A stretch of 64,000 nt of DNA from Psychrobacillus antarcticus (GCF_029533155.1 NZ_JAIZDB010000037.1:1-64000), one strand, 5' to 3'; counted from the first letter of the stretch, positions 6,459 to 15,874 are shown. Numbers and translations: made by a program. The notes: a model not told the origin generated them from the letters alone.

Positions 6459-8648
6459 TTAAGCTTCGACTGTTTCTTTTGAAAAACGTTTTTTGAATAC
6501 TAGCATGAAATAACCAAAAGTTAAGCCAAGACTTACTACCATAAATCCTAATAATACACCATTAGTTGACCAGAAATTACTTATGCTTCCTGTTGAAATA
6601 GAAGCTTTAAAGCTTTGTACTGAATAAGTCATCGGTAAGAATTTATTAAAGATTTGTAACGGATGCGGTATTAGCTCCAATGGGAACGTACCTGCACTAG
6701 TTGTCAATTGAAGTATTAAGATAACAATGGCAACAAAGCGACCCGGGTCACCTAATACTGTTACAAGTAATTGGACAATAGCTAAGTAGGTAAAGCTAGT
6801 AATGATTGTCGATAATATGAACAAACCTACATTTTGTGTTTCTAATTTTAAAGCAAACAAAGCGATTGCAACAACTACTAAAGATTGAATAATCCCTACT
6901 ACTCCTAAAACGGAGATTTTACTTACAAACCATGATACTCCGCTTGTAGGCTTAATCGCAGACTGCACGAACGGAAATACGATCGATATTAGTAATGCCC
7001 CTACAAATAATCCAAGAGATAAGAAGTATGGTGTAAATCCTGTACCATAGTTCGGAACCTCATTTACTCCTTCGACTTCCACATCTACTGGGGAAGCTAC
7101 CATCTCGTAGGTTGAGTCACTAGCTGATACCTCTTTAGATTGTTCACTTGCATCCATTAAGCTGGATTGGAGTGTTTCTGTTCCTGCTGCTAATTTTTCT
7201 GTTCCCTCTGTTAATTTCGTTGAGCCAACTGCTAATTCTCCAGATTTCTCAGCTAGTGTTCCTGTTCCTGTTTTTAACTGACTTGAACCAGAAGCTAACT
7301 CATTTAGTCCGGCTACTAAACTAGCAGAACCATCATATGCTTGCTCCATACCTGTTGTTAGTTTGCCCATTTTTGAGGCTAGTGTATTAGTTCCAGTTGC
7401 TAAGCTTACTGAACCTTCTATTAATGCACTTGAGGAGCCATTCAATTTAGAAACCCCTTGTTGTGCTTGTGTATAACCTGCACTAAGCTGATTTGCTCCG
7501 CTGCTCACTTGCGCAGTGCCCGTTGATAGAGCAGCTGTACCATTCGCCAGTTTTTCTAAACCAGCCGATACTGTAGAGCTGCCGGTTTCTAATTGTTTTA
7601 CTGTTTCGGTTAAAGCTGCTGCTTGTTCAGCTGGTAATGATTCTGATAACTGACTTAACTGTTGCGATAGTGCTTGAATACCTGCAGTAACCTGCGTAGA
7701 ACCTTCAGATAACTGATTTGTACTACTATTAATAGTTGCACTGCTAGATTGTAATGTTGCTAAAGACTTTAGTAATTCTTTTTCTTTTTCACTTAATAAT
7801 TGGTAGCTTTCGTTTAGTTTAGCTACTCCACTTGTATACGTTTGGATGCCATCTTTTAATTGGTTTGCACCTGTAGCAGTTTTGTTGACGCCGTCTGCTA
7901 ATTGTTTTGACCCATCTGTAAGGGTAGATAACCCACTATTTAAGTCAGTGGAACCAGTTGCTGCTTTCTGAATACCATCCACAACTACACTAGTACCATC
8001 ACGAAGTACGACAGAACTACTTGCCAATTGTTCTAAATAGCCTTTTAAATCAGATGCGCCTGAATTAATTTCTACCGCACCATCTTTCAATTCTCCTGCT
8101 CCATCCGATGCCTCAGCAAATCCGTCACCCAATTTCGTAATCGAATCAAATAACTGTTCTGCATAGGTTTCAGATACTTGTTTATTTACCTCCGCACGAA
8201 TTCGGTCCATTGCTGTTTCACCAATTTGAGAGGATAGAAAGTTATATCCCTCATTTGCTTTGTAAGTAATGACCATTTTTTGAGGTTCATCATCTAATAA
8301 TGTTGTTGCATGTTGGGAAAAGTTTTCGGGAATCTCGATTAGTAAATAATAATCCTCATTTTCTAAACCTTTATCCGCTTCTTCCTCTGTCACAGAAATA
8401 AACTTAAATTGTCCACTTTCCTTCAATTTGTCGGATAGGTCATCTCCCAACGTTAAAGTAGTATCGTTATACGTTGCACCCTCATCTGCATTAACTACTG
8501 CTACAGGTAGATCACTTAAATTTGCGTAGGGATCCCAAAACGCCCATAAAAACATGCCTGCGTACATAACAGGTATAAACAATACTGCTATTATGGGAAG
8601 GAGTAGCTTTCTATTTGTGAAAATATTTTTCCATTCTGATTTAATCAT
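6459..8648 (-). CDS. yhgE: YhgE/Pip family ABC-2-type membrane protein
   Basis: A 729-residue membrane protein of the YhgE/Pip (phage infection protein) family. A single N-terminal membrane segment (about residues 12-38) is followed by the conserved NADEGATYNDTTLTLGDDL region, a large external region to about 520, then five C-terminal membrane segments that resemble an ABC-2 permease. The external part contains about twenty degenerate repeats of the type L-x-x-G-x-x-x-L-x-x-G (for example LSTGTAQVSSGANQLSAG), predicted to form long helices. Family members act in toxin or lipid export. AGGAGG precedes the ATG by 8 bases. It lies downstream of the TetR gene yhgD with its own promoter and operator between them. 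Confidence 0.92.
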   Translation of the reverse strand: MIKSEWKNIFTNRKLLLPIIAVLFIPVMYAGMFLWAFWDPYANLSDLPVAVVNADEGATYNDTTLTLGDDLSDKLKESGQFKFISVTEEEADKGLENEDYYLLIEIPENFSQHATTLLDDEPQKMVITYKANEGYNFLSSQIGETAMDRIRAEVNKQVSETYAEQLFDSITKLGDGFAEASDGAGELKDGAVEINSGASDLKGYLEQLASSSVVLRDGTSVVVDGIQKAATGSTDLNSGLSTLTDGSKQLADGVNKTATGANQLKDGIQTYTSGVAKLNESYQLLSEKEKELLKSLATLQSSSATINSSTNQLSEGSTQVTAGIQALSQQLSQLSESLPAEQAAALTETVKQLETGSSTVSAGLEKLANGTAALSTGTAQVSSGANQLSAGYTQAQQGVSKLNGSSSALIEGSVSLATGTNTLASKMGKLTTGMEQAYDGSASLVAGLNELASGSSQLKTGTGTLAEKSGELAVGSTKLTEGTEKLAAGTETLQSSLMDASEQSKEVSASDSTYEMVASPVDVEVEGVNEVPNYGTGFTPYFLSLGLFVGALLISIVFPFVQSAIKPTSGVSWFVSKISVLGVVGIIQSLVVVAIALFALKLETQNVGLFILSTIITSFTYLAIVQLLVTVLGDPGRFVAIVILILQLTTSAGTFPLELIPHPLQIFNKFLPMTYSVQSFKASISTGSISNFWSTNGVLLGFMVVSLGLTFGYFMLVFKKRFSKETVEA

Positions 8649-8665
8649 TAAAATTTCCTCCTAGT

Positions 8666-8695
8666 ACTGTATGACCAATCTGTCCAAACAGTCAA
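8666..8695 (-). promoter_or_regulatory. yhgE promoter with operator in the spacer
   Basis: On the minus strand TTGACT (8695-8690) and TACAGT (8671-8666) are 18 bases apart. An imperfect palindrome TGAC-N15-GTCA at 8672-8694 fills the spacer. The same 23-base geometry occurs upstream of yhgD at 9310-9332, so YhgD is the likely repressor. Confidence 0.65.
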
Positions 8696-8715
8696 TTTAA
8701 TCCAAAAAATAAGTC

Positions 8716-9285
8716 TCAAAGAATGAGACTATGAAAAATAGTATCTTGAAAAAAGTCTGTTATTTCCTTTTCTGTTAACGGTTTTTCATGTGTTAAATTC
8801 CAGTCGTTAACAAACGCCAAATATCCTTTTAGTAGTAAGTATGCTACAAGTTCACTATTTACTTGACGTACTTCTCCTGCATTTATATATTTATCAATCT
8901 TCTGTTTAATGAAGGAAACAATTGCTTGCTCAATTTGCGCCTTCACCTGTATGACTGCTGGAGTTCTCCATTCCTGTTCCTCTGCAATGATTTTAGCAAA
9001 CAGTTGATGAGTGTCCCGGAATTCTAGCATTTTCATCAAAGCGGCATATGCATTTTCTTGGAAAGAAGCTTCCTTTTTAATCACTTTAGTCGCTTCCTGT
9101 TTCATCTCCGTAATTACACGTAGTACAATTTCTTGAAAAAGTACTTCTTTATTATCAAAGAAAGTATAGATTGTTCCTTTTCCTACATTGGCAATTTTAG
9201 CTATTTGCTCCATAGTTGTAGCTTTAAAGCCAAACAAGGAAAAAGATTTGGTTGCAGCTTCTAATATTTCCTGCCTACGATCCAT
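8716..9285 (-). CDS. yhgD: TetR family transcriptional regulator YhgD
   Basis: A 189-residue TetR-type repressor. The N-terminal helix-turn-helix is visible at about residues 6-52 (EILEAATKSFSLFGFKATT, MEQIAKIANVGKGTIYTFF, FDNKEVLFQEIV). The rest is an all-helical ligand-binding and dimerisation domain. Position before yhgE matches the B. subtilis pair YhgD-YhgE. The ATG follows GGAGTG by 6 bases. Likely self-regulated: a site of TGAC-N15-GTCA form (9310-9332) overlaps its own promoter, and a second one lies in the yhgE promoter. The ligand cannot be told from the sequence. Confidence 0.92.
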   Translation of the reverse strand: MDRRQEILEAATKSFSLFGFKATTMEQIAKIANVGKGTIYTFFDNKEVLFQEIVLRVITEMKQEATKVIKKEASFQENAYAALMKMLEFRDTHQLFAKIIAEEQEWRTPAVIQVKAQIEQAIVSFIKQKIDKYINAGEVRQVNSELVAYLLLKGYLAFVNDWNLTHEKPLTEKEITDFFQDTIFHSLIL

Positions 9286-9309
9286 TCAATTCACTCCAAT
9301 CGAAAGAAA

Positions 9310-9340
9310 TGACTAGAAAACCATTACGGTCATCTAGTCA
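9310..9340. promoter_or_regulatory. operator upstream of yhgD, overlapping hairpin
   Basis: The 23-base site TGAC-N15-GTCA at 9310-9332 matches the geometry of the yhgE site. A minus-strand promoter TTGCCA-17-TATTAT (about 9369 to 9341) lies just upstream. The same bases also form a longer inverted repeat TGACTAGA / TCTAGTCA (9310-9317, 9333-9340), which could end transcription of the operon at 9376-12834. Confidence 0.55.
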
Positions 9341-9375
9341 TTATAATACACCCATCTTATTTATTTGGCAAGTAT

Positions 9376-9837
9376 TTATTTGTGATCCATATGACTCATT
9401 GAATCATCACTTTCATCCGGCAATACTGTACTCATATCTGGTTCTCCAACAATCAGTTTCTGCTTCGGCATAACATGGAGTCCTCTTGCATTCGTATGGG
9501 CAAACATATAATAAACACCATCATGATCGAATGAATAATTTGCTTCATACACGCCATCTTCCGTTAAATTCCCTTCTACCATATGACCTTCGTCACGCAG
9601 ACCGGATTCCCACACCTCAAATTCCACGGTAGCATCATCCACTGCTTCGTCTGATTGTGTTACTTTTGCAGATAATACAACGTCATCTACAGATTGTGTT
9701 TCAGCCGTTTGGATGTCTACTACTACCTCTTCAAGTGTTCCTTCGTTGTTGCTTGTTGATGTCCCAGTTGCTTCTTTCTCTCCACAACCTGCTAGTGTCA
9801 TCATTGCGATTACAAGAACTGCTAATGCCTTTTTCAT
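9376..9837 (-). CDS. YtkA/FixH-like lipoprotein
   Basis: A 153-residue lipoprotein. Signal peptide MKKALAVLVIAMMTLAGC ends in a lipobox (LAGC), so it is anchored on the outer face of the membrane. The mature part has an immunoglobulin-like YtkA/FixH-type domain (about residues 40-135) with VVLSAKVTQ, ATVEFEVWE, and GVYEANYSFDHDGVYYMFAHTN. The tail carries a Met/His patch, MSHMDHK, which might bind copper. The ATG at 9837 is 10 bases after GGGAGG; upstream in-frame starts overlap that site. It is the last gene of an operon with a sensor kinase, so it may sense or deliver something to the kinase, or respond to it. Confidence 0.85.
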   Translation of the reverse strand: MKKALAVLVIAMMTLAGCGEKEATGTSTSNNEGTLEEVVVDIQTAETQSVDDVVLSAKVTQSDEAVDDATVEFEVWESGLRDEGHMVEGNLTEDGVYEANYSFDHDGVYYMFAHTNARGLHVMPKQKLIVGEPDMSTVLPDESDDSMSHMDHK

Positions 9838-9842
9838 AAAAA

Positions 9843-11228
9843 TCATTCCTCCCAAATTGGTAATGTTATATAAGCAGTTGTTCCTCTTTCTACTTCACTT
9901 GTAAATTTTAGCTTTCCATTTTGCATTTCAATAAGTTGAGAAGCGATGGATAATCCAAGCCCAGTTCCTCCGTCTATACGACTTCGGGCCTTATTCACAC
10001 GATAAAATCTTTCGGTAATATGTGCTAAATGCTCGGGTGCAATTCCACAGCCTTCATCTTTAATAGAAATAGTTGTTTCTTTTTTGGCTAGCTCATTTCC
10101 TATAGTGATAATGGAAGAAACAGACGAATAGTGAATAGCGTTTTCTAAAATATTGATCAATATTTGTTTGGTCATCTGCTCATTTGCTTTTATAATTGTT
10201 CCTTCATCTATTGTAACAGTAAACAAGACTTGCTTCTTGTCTGCCAATTTTTTTACGAGTTGCAGTACCTCACGGATAACCTCCGATAATACTAATGGTG
10301 ATATATCAACTTCTGAGTGCTGTTCAGAGCGTGCTAATGTAAGCAAATCATTTGTCAGTTTTTGCATTCGATTGGCCTCTTGCACAATAAGTGTGTAGAT
10401 CTCTTTTTTCTTTTCCTCCGGTACGAGTTCTTGTTCAAATGCTTCTCCGTATCCTTTTATATAACTAATCGGCGTACGTAGCTCGTGAGAAACAATAGAT
10501 AAGAAATCTCTTTTTTTCTCGTCCTCTTCTTGTATAGACGTTGCCATTTGGTTAAAGGTTTTTGCGAGTTCTCCGATTTCATCGGAGGATCTTATATCTA
10601 CTCGCGTTTCATAATTCCCAGTTGCCATTTCATTGGCTGCTCCTTTAAGCTTATCTAACGGAACGAGAACCTTTTGCACTGTCTTTAAACTGATCCATCC
10701 CATTAAGAGAAGTAAAAGTGATACCGTTATCAATAAAAAAATGACATCCTTTGAAGCCATTTCCGTTATCTTCGTTAGTGGTACATATACGTAAATAATG
10801 CCTTCCAGTCTATTTTCATCAACTAAAGGATAAATAACGGATACAACTTCTCGGTTAAATCTCTTTTCATAACCTCTTTTAATAACTGCATCACCTTCAA
10901 TAAGCTGAGCACGCTCCTCAGGTCCGATCAGTGACTCATAGTCTATCTCGAATGGTAGGCAGGCACTTAGTTCTTTCGGATTTCGAACTGTAAAAACCTC
11001 TACGTCAGAAAAACGATTGAAATCTTCTGTTTGTTTGATGAACTCATTTGTAACGGCTCCACCCTTATATGTACTTTGTAAGTTTTCGGCAACCTCCGTC
11101 ATCGAAGTTGCCGTATCCTCGACATATAGCTCTTCATATAAAAAATTAGTGAATATGACCAGGAAGACAATCGTAATAGCAATGAATAAGAGAAGCAACA
11201 TCCAAATTTTTACCGAAAGCTTTTTCAT
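9843..11228 (-). CDS. sensor histidine kinase
   Basis: A 461-residue membrane histidine kinase: first membrane segment about 8-30, external domain 31-160, second membrane segment about 161-180, HAMP linker 181-235, HisKA with phospho-acceptor His248 (IVSHELRTP), and HATPase_c with the N box (NILENAIHYS), G1 (DEGCGIAP) and G2 (GGTGLGLSI). It phosphorylates the OmpR-type regulator encoded just upstream, with which it overlaps by four bases. The external domain does not match a sensor I can name. The flanking lipoproteins face the same compartment and may take part in sensing. Confidence 0.93.
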   Translation of the reverse strand: MKKLSVKIWMLLLLFIAITIVFLVIFTNFLYEELYVEDTATSMTEVAENLQSTYKGGAVTNEFIKQTEDFNRFSDVEVFTVRNPKELSACLPFEIDYESLIGPEERAQLIEGDAVIKRGYEKRFNREVVSVIYPLVDENRLEGIIYVYVPLTKITEMASKDVIFLLITVSLLLLLMGWISLKTVQKVLVPLDKLKGAANEMATGNYETRVDIRSSDEIGELAKTFNQMATSIQEEDEKKRDFLSIVSHELRTPISYIKGYGEAFEQELVPEEKKKEIYTLIVQEANRMQKLTNDLLTLARSEQHSEVDISPLVLSEVIREVLQLVKKLADKKQVLFTVTIDEGTIIKANEQMTKQILINILENAIHYSSVSSIITIGNELAKKETTISIKDEGCGIAPEHLAHITERFYRVNKARSRIDGGTGLGLSIASQLIEMQNGKLKFTSEVERGTTAYITLPIWEE

Positions 11229-11902
11229 TCCATTACCTCAAAGCGATATCCTATTCCCCAAACGGTCTCAATATATTTCCCAGCTTGTTCTCCTAGCTTT
11301 AAGCGCAGTGTTTTAATATGCGTATCAACGGTACGGGTCCCACCTTCATAATCTATACCCCAAATTCTTTCTAGTAACTGTTCTCTGGAAAATGCTTTTC
11401 CTTCATTATTTATAAATATATGAAGTAGCTCATATTCCTTTAAAGTCAGTTGAATTTTTTCATTGTTAACCAAAGTTTGTCTACCTACTAAATCATGTTC
11501 AATAATTCCTACTCTATGATTTTCATTCGAAGAATTAATGCCAACTCTACGAAATATAGCATCTATACGTGCTATTAATTCGATAGTTGTGAACGGTTTA
11601 ATGACATAGTCGTCCCCCCCAAGTTTTAATCCTTTAACTAAATCTGTTTTTGCATCCAAGGCTGTTAGAAAGATAATCGGTATCGGAGAAAACGTACGTA
11701 TTTCCCTACAAACCTCAAATCCACTCATGCCAGGCATCATCACATCTAGTAGGATTAAATCCACTTCGGAGGATTGTACTAGTTCAATTGCATCTTCTCC
11801 ATTATCCGCATGGAGTACATGATGACCCGCCTGATGTAAATGAAGTTCAACTAACTTACGCATTTCTATTTCATCATCCACGACTAATACAGTAGTCATC
11901 AT
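11225..11902 (-). CDS. OmpR/PhoB family response regulator
   Basis: A 225-residue response regulator. The receiver domain has acidic pocket Asp9-Asp10, phospho-acceptor Asp53 (LLDVMMPG), Thr (FLTALDA) and Lys (VIKPF). The C-terminal winged helix contains LTLKEYELLHIFINNEGKAFSREQLLERIWG and the RTVDTHIKTLRLKLG recognition helix. GGGAGG lies close before the double ATG. It overlaps the preceding lipoprotein gene by four bases and the following kinase gene by four bases, so translation is coupled. DNA targets are unknown. Confidence 0.95.
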   Translation of the reverse strand: MMTTVLVVDDEIEMRKLVELHLHQAGHHVLHADNGEDAIELVQSSEVDLILLDVMMPGMSGFEVCREIRTFSPIPIIFLTALDAKTDLVKGLKLGGDDYVIKPFTTIELIARIDAIFRRVGINSSNENHRVGIIEHDLVGRQTLVNNEKIQLTLKEYELLHIFINNEGKAFSREQLLERIWGIDYEGGTRTVDTHIKTLRLKLGEQAGKYIETVWGIGYRFEVME

Positions 11903-12834
11903 TCAACCTCCCTTACGATTAACTGGAATGGACCTTTCCCGACCTGCAGTTTTTTAGTAATTTCATCCGATTGTATAAAATATAATTGATGATCATCATA
12001 ACCAGCGAGTACCATACTATCACCAAAGGAACTTATCCAAAACGGATTTGCTCCTGCTTTTATAGAGTTTAAAACTTCACCTGATTCTGATATTTCATAT
12101 ACTGTACTACTTCCATGACTCACGGTGAAAATATGCCCATTTGCTGCTCTAGCCATATTAATAGGCATTATCGGAACTTCAATCTCACCTATAAGCTCAC
12201 CATTTTTTATATTAATTCTTTTAATAGAGCGATTGGGACTACTTCCTGCACCGTGACCGCCAAGCCACAGTTCATTGTCCTGTATGATTAATCCATGAGA
12301 AGATGTAGGAATCGCCCACTCATCCCTCTGTTCCAAGTCCAGAGATAATACAGATAGGAATTCATCCTTAAAATTGACGACAAACAAATGATTGCCATCA
12401 GAAGTCATCGCCATTGGATAATTTCCAGTAGAATGAGTCTGCAGTTTCTTCCCGTTTGTATTATAGCTGGAAACTGTATTATCTAATGCATTTGCCATAT
12501 AGATTTTTTCTTCATATACGTACGAGTTGGTTGTACCTTCACCTACGTCAATCGAAGCTACCTGTTTGCCTGTAGACAGTTTAATGAGCACTGCTTTTTC
12601 AACGGTATACCCGTAAACTAGAAGTAAATCATCTGTCACTAAAGTAAACCCAGTATAGGTCTCTTCAAGCTCCCACGACTCTATTATTTCAGCCTCATTT
12701 GAAACAAAATCGACGCTTCTGCCTAATGTATTCAAACTAGCAACAAAATCAGTATCCGAGGGGATGGCTGGAAAGCTTGACTCTGAACAACCCCCTATAA
12801 AACAAAGTACCAAGAGAATATATAATTTCTTCAC
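11899..12834 (-). CDS. beta-propeller lipoprotein, first gene of two-component operon
   Basis: A 311-residue lipoprotein starting with GTG. Signal peptide MKKLYILLVLCFIGGC carries lipobox FIGGC. The mature protein has repeated strands with YVTN/SMP-30-like blades, for example NSYVYEEKIYMANALDNTVSSYNTNGKKLQT, and NMARAANGHIFTVSHGSSTVYEISESGEVL, suggesting a six- or seven-bladed propeller. Its role is unknown to me. It heads a tightly packed operon with a response regulator, sensor kinase and YtkA-like lipoprotein; ligand presentation to the kinase is a reasonable guess only. Confidence 0.85.
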   Translation of the reverse strand: MKKLYILLVLCFIGGCSESSFPAIPSDTDFVASLNTLGRSVDFVSNEAEIIESWELEETYTGFTLVTDDLLLVYGYTVEKAVLIKLSTGKQVASIDVGEGTTNSYVYEEKIYMANALDNTVSSYNTNGKKLQTHSTGNYPMAMTSDGNHLFVVNFKDEFLSVLSLDLEQRDEWAIPTSSHGLIIQDNELWLGGHGAGSSPNRSIKRINIKNGELIGEIEVPIMPINMARAANGHIFTVSHGSSTVYEISESGEVLNSIKAGANPFWISSFGDSMVLAGYDDHQLYFIQSDEITKKLQVGKGPFQLIVREVE

Positions 12835-12989
12835 CTATCCACCCCATTTCTTTCATTATAACGAGAACCTGTGAAAAAAGTTTGAAATAGATTTCATTTT
12901 TGGAGTTTCACCCAATGAGGTCCGTGTTTCACAAAAAGTCAATATAGATCCAGAAGGAAAACCACAAACATAAAGAAGCCCCCTCCTTT

Positions 12990-13117
12990 ATTTAATTACT
13001 ACTTACTATTTCTCTTTACTTCCACTAGTATAAAAGGAAATCTATTTGCTTCTTCCTGGCTCGGCCTCGTCCGCGGAAAGCGTCCAACTTTAACGGAAAT
13101 CAGCAGTATCGATTAAT
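12990..13117. repeat. decayed copy of the long intergenic repeat family
   Basis: The stretch from ACTTACTATTTCTC through CACTAGTATAAAAGGAAATC to GGCCTCGTCCGCGGAAAGCGTCCA and ACGGAAATCAGCAGTAT matches pieces of the repeats at 46.1-46.8 and 62.3-63.1 kb in the same order, with the middle deleted. The remaining part of the 12835-13179 gap holds the hemH terminator. Confidence 0.7.
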
Positions 13118-13132
13118 AGTGGTCTTTTAAAA

Positions 13133-13169
13133 AAATGCCCTAAACATCCGTGAGATGTTTAGGGCATTT
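13133..13169 (-). terminator. hemEH terminator
   Basis: Perfect 16-base arms AAATGCCCTAAACATC and complement (13133-13148, 13154-13169) with a 5-base loop, 10 bases past the hemH stop. The minus strand continues with TTTTTTTAAAAG. Confidence 0.85.
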
Positions 13170-13179
13170 AACTTAACTC

Positions 13180-14109
13180 TTATTTCAAGTGTTTCAAAAC
13201 GACATCTGCCATTGCATCGATAAATTGAGGTTGTGCATTTGGCATTTCGGGACGCACATATGTTGCTCCGATATCGTCGCATACTACTTTACATTCATAA
13301 TCATTATCGTAAAGAACTTCTAAATGCTCTGCTACGAATCCTACTGGAGTGTAAACAAATGTAGTATATCCTTTTTGTTCATGTAATTCACGAGTTAAAT
13401 CTTGTACGTCTGGACCAATCCAAGGCTCAGGAGTTTGTCCAGCACTTTGCCAGCCTACTGCGTAATTTTTCACACCTGCTGCTTGTGCGACTAAATCCGC
13501 TGTTTCTTGCAATTGGTCTGGATATGGATCGCCTAATTCTTTAATTTTCTCTGGTAAGGAATGAGCAGAAACGATTAAACATGCTTTTTCACGTTGCTCT
13601 TCAGTCATTGCTGTGAACGCTTCACTTACTTTATCACTCCAATATTGGATGAATTTTGGTTCATCATACCAACTTTCAACAGAAGTAATCTTCAGGTTAC
13701 CAAGTTTTTCTGCTTCCTCTTTAATACGGCCATTATATGATTTAATAGAGAATGTTGAGAAATGCGGTGCTAAAACCATCGATACTGCTTCTGTTATGCC
13801 ATCTTTATGCATTTCTGAAACAGCATCCTCTAAGAAAGGCTCGATATGCTTTAAACCAATATATAGCTTGAATTCAATTTCATCTTGTAATTCATTTAAA
13901 CGGTTACACAATCCTTTTGCTTGGCTTTCCGTGATTTTAGCAAGTGGGGAAATCCCACCAATTGCTTCATAACGACCAGTAAGATCCGCTAGTTGCTCAT
14001 CACTTGGTTTACGGCCACGTCTAATATGGGTATAGTATCGTTCAATATCCGCTTCTGAATATGGAGTTCCATAAGCCATTACTAATAAACCCATTGTTTT
14101 TTTCATCAT
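13180..14109 (-). CDS. hemH: coproporphyrin III ferrochelatase
   Basis: Ferrochelatase of the Gram-positive type (CpfC), which inserts Fe2+ into coproporphyrin III in the cytoplasm in the coproporphyrin-dependent haem pathway. About 309 residues, the usual length for the soluble Bacillus enzyme. The metal-site residues are seen: His183 in [11 protein letters not shown] and Glu264 in the [12 protein letters not shown] motif, plus [12 protein letters not shown] near the start. GAGG lies 5 to 8 bases before tandem ATG codons at 14109 and 14106. It follows hemE with a 15-base gap. In B. subtilis hemY follows hemH; here a terminator and a decayed repeat follow instead. Confidence 0.96.
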   Translation of the reverse strand: MMKKTMGLLVMAYGTPYSEADIERYYTHIRRGRKPSDEQLADLTGRYEAIGGISPLAKITESQAKGLCNRLNELQDEIEFKLYIGLKHIEPFLEDAVSEMHKDGITEAVSMVLAPHFSTFSIKSYNGRIKEEAEKLGNLKITSVESWYDEPKFIQYWSDKVSEAFTAMTEEQREKACLIVSAHSLPEKIKELGDPYPDQLQETADLVAQAAGVKNYAVGWQSAGQTPEPWIGPDVQDLTRELHEQKGYTTFVYTPVGFVAEHLEVLYDNDYECKVVCDDIGATYVRPEMPNAQPQFIDAMADVVLKHLK

Positions 14110-14124
14110 GCTCACCTCAAAAGT

Positions 14125-15177
14125 TTAATTTGATTTTGCTGCGATTAGTTCTTTACTATAATCATGTACAAAGGAAGTTAAACGCTTCAATGTATCTGGG
14201 TCTACCTCTGGGAACACACCATGTCCTAGGTTAAAAATATGTCCAGGTTGTGCTACACCTTGCTCTACAATAATTTTCGCACGTTTTTCAATCTCTTCCC
14301 AGCCGCCAAGTAGATAAGATGGATCTAAATTCCCCATCAATGGCTTCGTTAGTCCTTTTGCACGAGCTTCTTCTATAGATAAACGCCAGTCAATCCCAAC
14401 CACATCTACAGGAAGATCATGCCATTCCATTGCTAAGTGGCTAGCACCAACACCGAATGTAATAAGCGGCACGCCTGTTTCACGAAGCTCCGTGAAAATA
14501 CGTGTCATTACCGGTTTGATGAAGATACGGTAATCCGCTACATTTAATGCTCCAACCCACGAATCAAATATTTGAATAGCTTTTGCACCAGCTTTTACCT
14601 GTGCTTTGATGTATACAATAATCATATCCGCAAGCTTGTCCATTAGTGCAAACCAAGCTTGAGGTTCGGATACCATAAATGCTTTCGTTTTGTTGTAGCT
14701 TTTAGAAGGGCCCCCTTCTATCATATAACTAGCCAAAGTAAATGGTGCCCCCGCAAAGCCGATTAAGGGTACATTGAGCTGCTCTGTCGTTAATAGTTTT
14801 ATCGTGTCCAAAACAAATGGCACATCGTCTTCTGGCGATAATTCGCCTAAGTTAGCCACATCTTGTACTGTTCGAATTGGATTGGAAATAACAGGACCCA
14901 CTCCTGATTTAATCTTCACATCAACCCCAATACCAACAAGCGGTGTAACGATATCCTTATATAGGATGGCTGCATCGACGTTATAATTTTCTACTGGTAA
15001 ACGTGTAACGTATGCACATAATTCGGGTTCTTGTGTAATTTGTTCTAAAGAGTATTTTTCTTTTATTTTTCTATATTCTGGTTGTGATCTTCCAGCTTGC
15101 CTCATAAACCAAACTGGTGTGTGGTCAACTTGCTCTCCACGGGCCGCACGAAGAAGTGTATCGTTAAATTTAGTCAT
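14125..15177 (-). CDS. hemE: uroporphyrinogen decarboxylase
   Basis: Converts uroporphyrinogen III to coproporphyrinogen III by four decarboxylations in the cytoplasm. At 350 residues it matches the usual length. Signature motifs are [16 protein letters not shown] near residues 22-37 (substrate-binding Arg), the [10 protein letters not shown] loop, [18 protein letters not shown] near 140, and [13 protein letters not shown] near the C terminus. The ATG is preceded by GAGAGGCAGG. First gene of a hemE-hemH operon, divergent from hmoB, so haem synthesis and haem breakdown genes share one intergenic region. Confidence 0.97.
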   Translation of the reverse strand: MTKFNDTLLRAARGEQVDHTPVWFMRQAGRSQPEYRKIKEKYSLEQITQEPELCAYVTRLPVENYNVDAAILYKDIVTPLVGIGVDVKIKSGVGPVISNPIRTVQDVANLGELSPEDDVPFVLDTIKLLTTEQLNVPLIGFAGAPFTLASYMIEGGPSKSYNKTKAFMVSEPQAWFALMDKLADMIIVYIKAQVKAGAKAIQIFDSWVGALNVADYRIFIKPVMTRIFTELRETGVPLITFGVGASHLAMEWHDLPVDVVGIDWRLSIEEARAKGLTKPLMGNLDPSYLLGGWEEIEKRAKIIVEQGVAQPGHIFNLGHGVFPEVDPDTLKRLTSFVHDYSKELIAAKSN

Positions 15178-15379
15178 TAAAGGTACCTGCCTCTCATTAT
15201 ATAAACGTTCTGTTTTTTCTTTACGTTACAACTATAGACGTTCTTTTTTCTAAAGTATAGCCAAACAGTGTATTTGTCATAAATTTGTCCGTATTACTTA
15301 TAAGATACTTGTGTATTATGTTTTTAAAGACTGTATTGTGGGAAAGATATAATATAAGAGAAAAAGGGAGGTGTTTTTC

Positions 15380-15874
15380 ATGAATTTATATATGACATCC
15401 GGAACACCGGAATTTATGGAATCTATAAAAAAGAAATACCCTAACGATGGATTATTTCTATTACATGGAACCGGAAATTCAGTCCTAATACACGAGTCTA
15501 CCAATAAAACAGTTTTTCAAGTACCTAGGAAATATGAAATTTTAGAATCAGCAGGACAATTTTCAAATAATGGTTACTTCGTTTTACAGCATATCCCCAT
15601 GTCAGATGAAGGAAAATCCATTTTCGAGCACAAATACACAAACCTAACTCCTACTGCGCAAAGTGAACCAGGATTTATCGCATTACGAGTACTTAAACCG
15701 ATTAAATCCGATACCTATATTATTTTGTCGGAATGGTCTGGTCCAAGTAGCTACGAGGTGTGGGAAAAATCGGTCAACTTAGATTTCAGTTTGGTTGCTG
15801 ATAAACAAAACCTATTTACAAGTGCACCATATATTTCTACCTATCAATCCATAAAAGAAGAGGAAGATTTTTAA
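15380..15874 (+). CDS. hmoB: haem-degrading monooxygenase HmoB-type
   Basis: A 164-residue protein matching the YhgC/HmoB family: N-terminal MNLYMTSGTPEFMESIKK, a middle VFQVPRKYEILESAG segment, and a C-terminal ABM-fold half (FIALRVLKPIKSDTYIILSEW) that binds haem. HmoB degrades haem oxidatively to release iron. GGGAGG lies 8 bases before the ATG at 15380; the upstream GTG at 15371 overlaps that site. A TATAAT at 15348-15353 lies at promoter distance but no good -35 box is seen. Divergent from hemE, as in Bacillus. A hairpin terminator follows at 15921. Confidence 0.93.
   Translation: MNLYMTSGTPEFMESIKKKYPNDGLFLLHGTGNSVLIHESTNKTVFQVPRKYEILESAGQFSNNGYFVLQHIPMSDEGKSIFEHKYTNLTPTAQSEPGFIALRVLKPIKSDTYIILSEWSGPSSYEVWEKSVNLDFSLVADKQNLFTSAPYISTYQSIKEEEDF

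Noticed and set aside
15180-15370. Full promoters for hemE and hmoB in the divergent gap
   Set aside because: TATACT and TATAAT boxes are present but no -35 box at a proper distance could be supported.
15316-15504. 62-codon minus-strand frame across the hmoB start
   Set aside because: It is antisense to hmoB, which has a clear start site and family match.
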